Shown: positions 1-5,395, counted from the stretch's first letter. The stretch is DNA of 5,395 nucleotides from Deltaproteobacteria bacterium (GCA_016219145.1 JACRCG010000206.1:1-5395); one strand, 5' to 3'. Program-made: numbers and translations. The notes: generated by a model not told the origin, from the sequence alone.

Positions 1-171
1 CTTGTAGGCATCTTCAGGGTTTTTCTGGATGGCCAGGCAAGGTTCGGCCACACCCGGGGAATATGCCAGCGACAGGTCAGCGGCTGTCTGGCACGGTTTG
101 GTGGAGATAACTTCTATCTTGCCTTTGCGACCGCTGGAGTGATACTCAAGTGAATCCTTGAACTTTGCCAT
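1..171 (-). CDS. maeB: NADP-dependent malic enzyme, N-terminal fragment
   Basis: This is the first 57 codons of a gene that runs off the left edge. Malic enzyme oxidatively decarboxylates malate to pyruvate with reduction of NAD(P), in the cytoplasm. Identification rests on the N-terminal signature of the bacterial MaeB-type family: a SLEYHSSGRKGKIEV stretch (residues 7-21), then TKPC (24-27) and the strongly conserved LSLAYSPGVAEPC (33-45). Full-length members have about 400 residues, or about 750 with a C-terminal phosphotransacetylase-like domain, so which form this is cannot be seen. I chose the ATG at 171-169 because GGAG (181-178) lies six bases before it; the in-frame ATG at 183-181 has only A/T-rich sequence upstream and no Shine-Dalgarno. 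The gene is divergent from the ROK kinase. Family assignment is firm; the NADP preference is inferred from the family. Confidence 0.93.
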   Translation of the reverse strand, partial: MAKFKDSLEYHSSGRKGKIEVISTKPCQTAADLSLAYSPGVAEPCLAIQKNPEDAYK

Positions 172-177
172 TTTGAT

Positions 178-181
178 CTCC
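178..181 (-). promoter_or_regulatory. Shine-Dalgarno GGAG that decides the malic enzyme start
   Basis: On the minus strand GGAG is followed by six bases (ATCAAA) and then ATG at 171-169. The GGAG overlaps the G of an upstream in-frame ATG (183-181), so that earlier ATG would be part of the ribosome binding site rather than the start. Confidence 0.7.
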
Positions 182-228
182 ATTTTTAGTTTTGTTAAAA
201 AACGCGTGTTTACTTGCTGGTAATGGGG

Positions 229-310
229 TGATTCTTTTACTGAAAATGAAAAACAATAGACTTCTTGAAACTCAATTGTCAAGCAGTTAATCCTTGTCAG
301 TAAAAAATCA
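229..310. repeat. Gapped inverted repeat around the malic enzyme promoter
   Basis: The left arm at 229-243 reads TGATTCTTTTACTGA. The reverse complement of 297-310 reads TGATTTTTTACTGA, identical apart from one extra base (C234) in the left arm. The inner nine bases, TTTTACTGA, match perfectly. The arms are about 62 bases apart centre to centre, close to six helical turns, and enclose the whole candidate malic enzyme promoter. This is compatible with a pair of operator sites for a dimeric or looping regulator, but no regulator is encoded in the window. Confidence 0.5.
253..282 (-). promoter_or_regulatory. Candidate sigma-70 promoter of the malic enzyme gene
   Basis: Reading the minus strand, a perfect -35 TTGACA (282-277) is followed after 18 bases by TATTGT (258-253), which keeps T1, A2 and T6 of the -10 consensus. 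Transcription would start near 246, giving a leader of about 75 bases. An overlapping alternative -10, TCTATT (260-255), has a 16-base spacer. Assigned by eye only. Confidence 0.45.
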
Positions 311-334
311 TTCTATTCCGGATTACTTTCAGGC

Positions 335-362
335 TTGCCAGCCCGGCAACAGTTGTTACAAT
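335..362 (+). promoter_or_regulatory. Candidate sigma-70 promoter of the ROK kinase gene
   Basis: TTGCCA (335-340, five of six consensus bases) and TACAAT (357-362, five of six) are separated by 16 bases. The start would fall near 369, leaving a short leader that contains GGAG (380-383) nine bases before the ATG at 393. The same TACAAT with a 16-base spacer recurs upstream of the DUF362 gene. Confidence 0.55.
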
Positions 363-392
363 CTTAACCAAATTTGAACGGAGTGCAACTAT

Positions 393-1343
393 ATGCCGGA
401 TTGTACGATCGGAATTGACATAGGAGGCACTAACCTTCGTCTGGCATTGATCGCAGCTGACGGATCGGTCATTGCCCGCCGCAGGCTGCCCAGCCTTATC
501 GCTGAAGGCAGGGATGCTTTCTGCGGACGGTTGTTGCTGGGAATTGAAGAGCTGCGTTGCGAAGCTGAGTCCCTGAATGTTGACATTGCGGGTATCGGAG
601 TCGGTATACCGGGCCTCGTTGGCAGTGACGGTCTGATTTACTCTTCTGTGAACATGCGTCCGCTGGACGGGTTTAATCTGGCTGTCTTCCTGGCCGGGAA
701 AACGTGTCTCAATGTGGTGAGCGCCAACGATGCCAATGCGATTGCAGTCGGTGAACAGCTTTATGGAGCCGGTCGCGGGTTGTCGTCATTCATGGTTGTT
801 ACGATTGGAACCGGACTTGGAAGCGGACTGATCCTGGAAGGCAGGCTATGGAAGGGTTTCGGCGGCTTTGCGGCGGAGTTTGGCCATATTACCGTGCATC
901 CTGATGGTGAATTGTGCCCATGCGGGAACCGGGGCTGTCTTGAAAGATACGTCTCGGCGGATGCGTTACAGCGTTTCATAGCGCGCGCTTTTCCAGCGGA
1001 AGCGGAGCGCTATCGGACTTTGACTGCGGAAAAACTCGCCAGCATGGCCAGGGACGGAGACCGTGCCGCCTGCGACGCCTTCAATCAGATGGGGAAGTGG
1101 TTCGGAATAGCGTTGGCATCATTGTCAAACCTGCTGAACCTTGAAGCGGTCATAATCGGTGGCGGTGTGGGAGCAAGTCTGGACCTGATTGAACTGGCGA
1201 TTCGCGACGAATTGGACAGGCGCTGTTTTTCTGAGATAGCGGCCCCTTTCAAGATATTGAAGGGGGAGCTTGGCGACGATGCCGGACTGTTGGGGGCTGC
1301 TGCGCTGGCAGGCAAGCTGGGCGGAAACAGATGCGGCCGATGA
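393..1343 (+). CDS. ROK-family sugar kinase, probable glucokinase
   Basis: A complete 316-residue cytoplasmic kinase of the ROK family (actin-like ATPase fold), probably phosphorylating glucose to glucose-6-phosphate with ATP. The N-terminal phosphate loop is DIGGTN (residues 9-14). The putative catalytic base is D113 in the NDAN motif (112-115). A second phosphate-binding loop is GTGLGSG (139-145). The sugar-contacting EFGH is at 162-165, and the zinc-binding ROK signature CPCGNRGCLE is at 175-184; H165, C175, C177 and C182 are the expected Zn ligands. GGGVG at 256-260 fits the adenosine-binding region. There is no N-terminal helix-turn-helix, so it is a kinase rather than a ROK repressor such as NagC. 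Length is typical for the family. GGAG lies nine bases before the ATG. Related kinases act on N-acetylglucosamine, N-acetylmannosamine, fructose or allose, so the exact sugar is uncertain. It has no operon partner here: about 120 bases and a new promoter separate it from the next gene. Confidence 0.93.
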   Translation: MPDCTIGIDIGGTNLRLALIAADGSVIARRRLPSLIAEGRDAFCGRLLLGIEELRCEAESLNVDIAGIGVGIPGLVGSDGLIYSSVNMRPLDGFNLAVFLAGKTCLNVVSANDANAIAVGEQLYGAGRGLSSFMVVTIGTGLGSGLILEGRLWKGFGGFAAEFGHITVHPDGELCPCGNRGCLERYVSADALQRFIARAFPAEAERYRTLTAEKLASMARDGDRAACDAFNQMGKWFGIALASLSNLLNLEAVIIGGGVGASLDLIELAIRDELDRRCFSEIAAPFKILKGELGDDAGLLGAAALAGKLGGNRCGR

Positions 1344-1365
1344 TATGCCGATCCCGTAACGAATG

Positions 1366-1393
1366 TTTACAAAATAAAATTTACTGTTATTAT
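1366..1393 (+). promoter_or_regulatory. Candidate promoter of the SLH lipoprotein/LPP20 operon
   Basis: TTTACA (1366-1371) and TATTAT (1388-1393) are 16 bases apart in an A/T-rich part of the gap between the kinase and the lipoprotein gene. Each hexamer matches the sigma-70 consensus at five of six positions. The start would be near 1400, with a leader of about 68 bases. A second TATTAT at 1391-1396 gives a 19-base spacer. No clear rho-independent terminator for the kinase gene was seen in this gap. Confidence 0.5.
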
Positions 1394-1467
1394 TATTGCT
1401 CAAACTGAACTGGTGAGCTGGAATATTGCCGGTTAACTGCAGATGCCATTAAATAAAGGAGCTTGTC

Positions 1468-2673
1468 ATGAAAAAAATCAGCCTATGGATTCTGCTGGCA
1501 CTGTTCACACTGCTGGCTGGGTGCGCCACACCACCGGCACGCTGTACATCTCCCGAAGACAACCCCCGTCACCATTACCTGAGAGGCATGGAAGCACTGG
1601 AGGCCCTCAAGGTTGATCTGGCGCTGGAGAAGTTTGATCGCACCCTGTATTGCGAGGAACAGTTTTCGGCCGCGTATTCCGGACGGGCGATAGCTCTCGC
1701 GCTTAAATCTCGCGGCCAGTCGGACGCAAGCTTCAAGTCGATCGAAGTCGAGCGTGTGATGGAAAATCTGGAAAAAGCACGTAAAACCGCAGAGACCGAC
1801 AACGATCGCTTCGAATACCATGTTGCGGTCATCCGGGTTAACACACTGCTCAAGGGTGATAAATGGCTTGCGGGATCCGAGGACGCTTATCGGGAGGCTT
1901 TGAATCAGAAACTCGATGAAAAGCTTCTGGATTATTATCAGGGTCAGGAAGCTGTGATCTATTTCATGGGCCTGGCGTATCTGGAAGCTTACGAGTTCCG
2001 TAAGGCCGAAGACAAATTCCGCGATACCCTGGGAGTCCGCAAGGATGGCAAGTGGAACGAGCCCGCTGACAGGGCCTGGAAGAAAACCACCAAGATTGTC
2101 CGCGCCATGGGCGGGATTACGGTCGGAGATGTGGGCAAAAAAATCGCGGTCAAGGAGAGTGTCAATCGTGGTGATTTCGCCGCTCTGCTTATAGACGAAA
2201 TGAAACTGGACAAGCTATTTGCCGGACGGATTCCGGTCAAGTCCCAGCTGAACAGGATGCAGGCCGAGTTTACTCCGGCGGATATCCTCAACCACCATTT
2301 CAAGGATGAGATTCTGACAATGATGAAGTGGAAGGTTCGCGGGCTTGAGCCGAAGTTTGACGAAACTACCAAAGCCTATCTGTTCAAACCAGTCGATGTG
2401 GTTTCACGTGGTGAAATGGCATTCATCCTGGAAGATGTGCTGATCAAGCTGACCGGCGACGAGAAGCTGGCTACCGCCTTTTTTGGCCAGGAGCGTTCTC
2501 CGTTCCCTGATGTCAAGCCGACATCTCCGTTTTACAATGCAGTGCTGAATATGACTACCCGCAACATCATGGAGGGTGAACTGTCTGGAGAGTTCCGCAT
2601 CAACGAACCGACCGATGGTGCCGAGGCAATATTGGCCGTGCGGATGTTGAGGCAGCGGATAAACATTTACTGA
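1468..2673 (+). CDS. TPR-like and S-layer homology (SLH) domain lipoprotein
   Basis: A 401-residue exported lipoprotein. Residues 1-18 form a type II signal peptide (MKK, hydrophobic core, lipobox LAGC at 16-19) with C19 as the predicted lipidated cysteine. Residues 34-75, about 116-147 and 160-190 look like amphipathic TPR-type helix pairs (for example GLAYLEAYEFRKAEDKF, 168-184). The C-terminal half resembles degenerate SLH repeats: a partial one at about 216-250 (NRGDFAALL), one at about 269-327 (F..DEI..M..W.VRGLE, then SRGEMAFIL), and the clearest at 346-394 (FPDVKPTSPFYNAV, then GEFRINEPTDGAEAILAV). SLH domains usually bind cell-wall polymers or peptidoglycan, so the protein may tie the outer membrane to the wall or scaffold an envelope complex; that role is inferred. 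AAGGAG lies six bases before the ATG. It is followed after 50 bases by the LPP20-like gene, probably co-transcribed. Domain calls are by eye; the specific function is unknown. Confidence 0.85.
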   Translation: MKKISLWILLALFTLLAGCATPPARCTSPEDNPRHHYLRGMEALEALKVDLALEKFDRTLYCEEQFSAAYSGRAIALALKSRGQSDASFKSIEVERVMENLEKARKTAETDNDRFEYHVAVIRVNTLLKGDKWLAGSEDAYREALNQKLDEKLLDYYQGQEAVIYFMGLAYLEAYEFRKAEDKFRDTLGVRKDGKWNEPADRAWKKTTKIVRAMGGITVGDVGKKIAVKESVNRGDFAALLIDEMKLDKLFAGRIPVKSQLNRMQAEFTPADILNHHFKDEILTMMKWKVRGLEPKFDETTKAYLFKPVDVVSRGEMAFILEDVLIKLTGDEKLATAFFGQERSPFPDVKPTSPFYNAVLNMTTRNIMEGELSGEFRINEPTDGAEAILAVRMLRQRINIY

Positions 2674-2710
2674 TCCGGTTTTGCAGTTCCATGCATATAA
2701 ATCTAAATTC

Positions 2711-2716
2711 AGGAGG
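2711..2716 (+). promoter_or_regulatory. Strong Shine-Dalgarno that sets the LPP20-like start
   Basis: AGGAGG is seven bases before the ATG at 2724. The longer in-frame reading from the ATG at 2691 would place this site inside the coding region and add eleven polar residues in front of a clean signal peptide, so 2724 is preferred. Confidence 0.85.
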
Positions 2717-2723
2717 TAGAAAG

Positions 2724-3620
2724 ATGAAAATCAGAATCATGCTGGCCATTATCATGCTGCTGGGGGTGTCCGGTATCGCATTCGGGGAAGAAGTCGATGA
2801 ACGTTTCCAGAAGGCCCGCAAATATCTCAATGATAATAACGCGGTAATCACCTCCACTGCGGAGCAGGCCTATACCCAGGAATATATCCTGATGAACGGC
2901 GAAGGCCTGCCCAAAAAGGGTTCGATCGGAGCGCAACGGAGACTGACTGCAATCACATCCGCCAAGGTTGTGGCCCAGAGGCGTCTGGCCGAGCTGCTGG
3001 AAGGGGTTGCGGTTGTAAGTGAAACGACCGTAAAGGATTCGGAGCTGGCATCGGATGTGATCAAGTCAGCGGTTTCCGGTTTTATCAAGGGCTCGCAGGT
3101 TGTGGTCCAGGACTGGAATGACCGTGAAGGCACCGCACTGGTGATAATCAAGGTTGGCCTGAACGGCCCGAAAGGTTTCGCTTCTGCCATCTACGAGAAG
3201 ATCCTGTCGGAACCCAAGGTCAAGCAGGAACTGGACAAACCGGTTTATTCACCACCGGCAGATGCTGCACCGGTTGCAGTGGCGTATGACGGCCTGGTGA
3301 TCGACGCCAGTGATTACAGTTTCCGCCCGGCCCTGATCAACCGGATTTTCAACGCCAAGGGGGAAGTATTGTATGACCCTGCCAAGATCAGCCAGAAGGT
3401 CCTGGTTGAGCAGGGGTGTGGCGAATACACCAACAGTGTTGACAAGGCCAGGGCCGCCCTCGGAAAACGGGGTGTCAAGAATCCTCTGGTTGTCAAGGCT
3501 TCCGGTACGGTCAGCCCGTCCGACCTGCAGGTGGCGGACGATACCGCGGTTCAGATCTTCTCGGCCAACCAGGGTAGTGGCTTCATGGCCGATGCCCGGG
3601 TGGCGTTCGTGCTGAAATAG
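2724..3620 (+). CDS. Exported LPP20-like domain protein
   Basis: A 298-residue secreted, probably periplasmic or surface protein. Residues 1-21 are a Sec signal peptide (MKIRIM, hydrophobic core, AFG before EE) with likely cleavage after G21; there is no lipobox cysteine, unlike classical LPP20 lipoproteins. Residues about 72-147 match the LPP20/FlgT-N-like pattern: an alanine-rich helix (ITSAKVVAQRRLAELLEGV), V.SETTVKDSE, a helix ending in VSGFIKGS, then strands VVVQDW and ALVIIKVGL. A proline-rich linker (about 172-186) leads to a second domain (188-298) starting YDGLVIDASDYSFRPAL and containing GEVLYDP and NPLVVKASG, a pattern I associate with uncharacterised secreted proteins of Geobacter-like bacteria. 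It follows the SLH lipoprotein gene by 50 bases and is closed by a terminator, so the two likely share an mRNA and a compartment. The biochemical role is unknown. Confidence 0.82.
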   Translation: MKIRIMLAIIMLLGVSGIAFGEEVDERFQKARKYLNDNNAVITSTAEQAYTQEYILMNGEGLPKKGSIGAQRRLTAITSAKVVAQRRLAELLEGVAVVSETTVKDSELASDVIKSAVSGFIKGSQVVVQDWNDREGTALVIIKVGLNGPKGFASAIYEKILSEPKVKQELDKPVYSPPADAAPVAVAYDGLVIDASDYSFRPALINRIFNAKGEVLYDPAKISQKVLVEQGCGEYTNSVDKARAALGKRGVKNPLVVKASGTVSPSDLQVADDTAVQIFSANQGSGFMADARVAFVLK

Positions 3621-3640
3621 AATCAGCTGTTACCATGATA

Positions 3641-3677
3641 AAAGCCCGTCGTCCCCTTGAGGCCGGCGGGTTTTTTT
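3641..3677 (+). terminator. Rho-independent terminator of the SLH/LPP20 operon
   Basis: CCCGTCG (3645-3651) pairs with CGGCGGG (3664-3670) as a seven-pair stem including one G-T wobble, with a 12-base loop, followed directly by seven Ts (3671-3677). AAA at 3641-3643 can extend the stem into the T tract. It begins 20 bases after the stop at 3620. Confidence 0.9.
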
Positions 3678-3686
3678 GTATCTTCC

Positions 3687-3714
3687 TTGAAAAATGGTTC
3701 CACGGGCGTACAAT
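3687..3714 (+). promoter_or_regulatory. Candidate promoter of the DUF362/polyferredoxin operon
   Basis: TTGAAA (3687-3692) and TACAAT (3709-3714) are separated by 16 bases, just after the terminator. Transcription would start near 3721, giving a leader of about 21 bases. The in-frame upstream ATG at 3694 lies inside this promoter and so would not be on the transcript, which supports the start at 3742. Confidence 0.6.
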
Positions 3715-3731
3715 TGTAAAATATCGTTTCT

Positions 3732-3738
3732 GGGGGGG
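3732..3738 (+). promoter_or_regulatory. G7 tract acting as ribosome binding site for the DUF362 gene
   Basis: A run of seven Gs ends three bases before the ATG at 3742. Its first four Gs are spaced like a Shine-Dalgarno core, and no other purine-rich site precedes the start. Homopolymer G runs are prone to slippage, so the binding-site spacing could vary. Confidence 0.5.
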
Positions 3739-3741
3739 CTT

Positions 3742-4626
3742 ATGGACCGACGAACATTTATCAGGTCAGCCGGAGCCGCAGCGGCATTGGCGCCGTTGTT
3801 GCTCAGGCAGGCGCTTGCAGCTAACGAGGCTTCGCTACTGGCGGTGGCGGAAGGGGGCGATTACCCGGCAATTACGCGTAAGGCCATCAATGCGGTCGGC
3901 GGGATGAAGCGCTTTGTCAAGGCGGGTGACGTGGTTGTCGTTAAGCCTAACATGGGGTGGGACCGTTCGGTAGAACAGGCTGCAAATACTCATCCGCAGG
4001 TGGTGAGGGCGGTAGTTGAGGAGTGTCTGTCCGCCGGGGCAAAAAAAGTCAAGGTGTTCGACTACACCTGCAACGATGCCCGTCGCTGTTATGTGAACAG
4101 CGGAATAGAGAATGCGCTAAAGGGGATGAAAAGGGTGGAGTGCAAGCAGATTGAGCCGGAACGCTTTAAAAAGGTGCAGCTGAACGGAAGGTTTCTCAAG
4201 GAATGGGAACTTTATGATGAAGTGCTTTCAGCAAATGTGTTCATAAACGTTCCGGTCGCCAAGCATCACGGACTTTCAAAGCTTACCCTCGGATTGAAGA
4301 ACATCATGGGAATCATGGGAGGCAATCGAGGATTCATACACCGCAATCTCGATACCGCCCTGGCCGATGTGAATTCATATGTCCGCAGTCATCTGACCGT
4401 TATCGACGCAACCCGCATCCTGACAGCCCATGGTCCGCAGGGGGGCAGCCTGGGCGATGTCAAGCGGCTCGACAAGGTGATCGCCTCGGCGGATATCGTT
4501 GCTGCCGATGCTTTTGCCACGACGCTGTTCGGTATGAAACCGGTCGATATACCATCGACCTTGTCTGCGTACAGGCGTGGGCTTGGCGAGATGAATCTGG
4601 ACAAAATCAGGGTCATTCGGGTTTAG
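3742..4626 (+). CDS. Tat-exported DUF362 domain protein
   Basis: A 294-residue protein. Residues 1-26 are a twin-arginine signal: RRTFIRS (3-9), an alanine/leucine core, and ALA (24-26) before the likely cleavage. Tat export implies folding, and often cofactor loading, in the cytoplasm. The rest is a DUF362 domain: VVVKPNMGW (65-73), THPQVVRAVVEE (83-94), AKKVKVFDYT (100-109), the family hallmark NVPVAKHHGLSKLTLGLKN (169-187) with IMG after it, VIDAT (220-224) and a HGPQGG loop (230-235). DUF362 proteins are often fused to a ferredoxin domain; here no CxxCxxC cluster is present (scattered C95, C110, C116, C134), and a ferredoxin-type protein is encoded next instead. Start 3742 is preferred over 3694 because it yields the Tat signal at the N-terminus and lies downstream of the promoter. 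The next gene begins seven bases after its stop. Function is unknown; a redox or metal-centre role is inferred from context. Confidence 0.9.
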   Translation: MDRRTFIRSAGAAAALAPLLLRQALAANEASLLAVAEGGDYPAITRKAINAVGGMKRFVKAGDVVVVKPNMGWDRSVEQAANTHPQVVRAVVEECLSAGAKKVKVFDYTCNDARRCYVNSGIENALKGMKRVECKQIEPERFKKVQLNGRFLKEWELYDEVLSANVFINVPVAKHHGLSKLTLGLKNIMGIMGGNRGFIHRNLDTALADVNSYVRSHLTVIDATRILTAHGPQGGSLGDVKRLDKVIASADIVAADAFATTLFGMKPVDIPSTLSAYRRGLGEMNLDKIRVIRV

Positions 4627-4633
4627 CTGGTTG

Positions 4634-5395
4634 ATGCCGAGGCCGTCCCGCATATCGCAGCTGCTTTTTCTGACCGTATTCATGGTTTTATTCGTGATGA
4701 CCGAGTACCGCGGTCACGATCAGATAAATGCGGCGGTCAATTCTTTTTTTCGGAGCAATCCGCTGGTGCTGGCCGGTTACCTGCTGTCGGTAAAATCGTG
4801 GAGCTGGCTGCTTTTGCCGGCGTTGTTGATGACTGTTGCTACATTGCTGCTGGGGCGTTTCTTCTGCGGTTGGATCTGCCCGCTGGGTACGATCCTGGAT
4901 CTGTTTAGATTCAAGAAAAAGCCGGACAAGGTATTTAAATTGCCAAGGGGAGGTCTCAGGTTATGGTTGTTGGCGGCACTGTTGTCGGCTTCGCTGTTCA
5001 ATGTCAATCTGGTCGGCCTGTTTGATCCGCTAGCTATACTGTTGCGAGGGCTTACCTTTTTCTTTTACCCGCTGCTGGGCCTGGGCTTTGGTGAGGGGTG
5101 GGTCGGCTTGTATCATCTGATAGGTGAGAAACGTGACAGCCTGGCACCTTTCTATGCCGTTTTGCGTGATCATCTGCTTCCTTTCCGCAGCACTATTTAT
5201 CCCCTGGCCGTGTTCTCGGCGCTGGTTCTCTCTGGGATTGTTTTTCTGGAGCGGAGCGAGGCCAGGGCCTGGTGTCGCCATCTATGCCCGTTGGGAACGC
5301 TTCTGGGCTGGCTGGGGAGGCTCTCGCCCTTCAGGCGTGTGCCGGCCGGATTATGCAATGATTGCGGCCAATGTCGCGAATTGTGCCCGGCGGCA
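4634..5395 (+). CDS. NapH-like polytopic membrane 4Fe-4S protein, 3' end cut off
   Basis: An open frame from ATG 4634 to the window end (254 residues, no stop). It is an integral membrane protein with hydrophobic segments at about 8-22, 44-74, 107-122, 124-150 and 187-205. Two motifs typical of the NapH/CcoG/RnfD-adjacent polyferredoxin group follow membrane segments: FFCGWICPLGT (76-86) and WCRHLCPLGT (213-222), each with a Cx3CP cysteine pair. A ferredoxin signature then begins, C241-x2-C244-x2-C247-x3-C251-P, which binds a 4Fe-4S cluster; a second cluster probably follows outside the window. Such proteins pass electrons across or along the membrane from quinol or ferredoxin to periplasmic partners. 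The seven-base gap after the DUF362 gene suggests translational coupling. No strong Shine-Dalgarno is seen; ATG 4634 is chosen because it gives a basic N-terminus (MPRPSR) before the first membrane segment. Confidence 0.88.
   Translation, partial: MPRPSRISQLLFLTVFMVLFVMTEYRGHDQINAAVNSFFRSNPLVLAGYLLSVKSWSWLLLPALLMTVATLLLGRFFCGWICPLGTILDLFRFKKKPDKVFKLPRGGLRLWLLAALLSASLFNVNLVGLFDPLAILLRGLTFFFYPLLGLGFGEGWVGLYHLIGEKRDSLAPFYAVLRDHLLPFRSTIYPLAVFSALVLSGIVFLERSEARAWCRHLCPLGTLLGWLGRLSPFRRVPAGLCNDCGQCRELCPAA

Noticed and set aside
172..183. Earlier ATG at 183-181 for the malic enzyme
   Set aside because: No Shine-Dalgarno lies upstream of it, and its G is part of the GGAG serving the ATG at 171.
1125..1403. 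Antisense open frame opposite the kinase 3' end and the following gap
   Set aside because: Low-complexity, no recognisable domain, no ribosome binding site; a shadow of the real gene.
1401..1440. Short inverted repeat AACTGG/CCGGTT after the kinase gene as a possible terminator
   Set aside because: Only six pairs with one wobble and no T tract; it lies in the presumed leader of the lipoprotein operon.
1989..2372. 127-codon antisense open frame inside the SLH lipoprotein gene
   Set aside because: Serine-rich shadow translation with no domain; the sense frame has clear protein features.
2691..2723. Eleven-residue N-terminal extension of the LPP20-like gene
   Set aside because: It places a strong AGGAGG inside the coding region and puts polar residues ahead of a clean Sec signal peptide; 2724 is the better start.
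3694..3741. Sixteen-residue N-terminal extension of the DUF362 gene
   Set aside because: It overlaps the TTGAAA/TACAAT promoter and would bury the Tat signal away from the N-terminus.
3635..3907. 90-codon plus-strand frame spanning the terminator and the DUF362 start
   Set aside because: It reads through the terminator hairpin and overlaps the Tat-DUF362 frame; arginine/tryptophan-rich composition is typical of an out-of-frame reading.
4777..5281. Antisense frames and a small plus frame opposite or inside the membrane ferredoxin gene
   Set aside because: The plus frame from 4634 has transmembrane segments and three cysteine motifs; the others show nothing coherent.

Overview
The window holds six protein genes on a bacterial chromosome segment: one on the minus strand cut by the left edge, and five on the plus strand, the last cut by the right edge. 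The genes suggest a Gram-negative, anaerobic or respiratory bacterium: a lipoprotein signal, a Tat signal, a NapH-type membrane ferredoxin and a malic enzyme. The combination of LPP20-like, lipoprotein SLH/TPR and DUF362 proteins resembles Desulfuromonadia (Geobacter/Pelobacter-like) genomes. That placement is an inference from gene content, not a proven identification.

Left part (1-1343): the N-terminus of an NADP-type malic enzyme (minus strand) is transcribed away from a complete ROK-family sugar kinase (plus strand). Their shared 221-bp intergenic region carries back-to-back promoter candidates and a long gapped inverted repeat that flanks the malic-enzyme promoter. Both products belong to central carbon metabolism: glucose phosphorylation and the malate/pyruvate node.

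Middle part (1344-3677): a promoter candidate precedes a two-gene envelope operon. The first gene encodes a lipoprotein with TPR-like helices and a C-terminal S-layer homology (SLH) region. The second encodes a Sec-exported protein with an LPP20-like domain and a C-terminal domain of unknown role. A rho-independent terminator with seven Ts closes this operon.

Right part (3678-5395): a new promoter (TTGAAA-16-TACAAT) drives a Tat-exported DUF362 protein. Seven bases after its stop comes a NapH-like polytopic membrane protein with two Cx3CP motifs and a 4Fe-4S ferredoxin motif, still open at the window end. These two probably form an exported iron-sulfur/redox unit of unknown substrate. I see no RNA genes, CRISPR arrays, insertion sequences or broken genes. 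The least-described material is the TPR-SLH/LPP20 pair and the DUF362/polyferredoxin pair.
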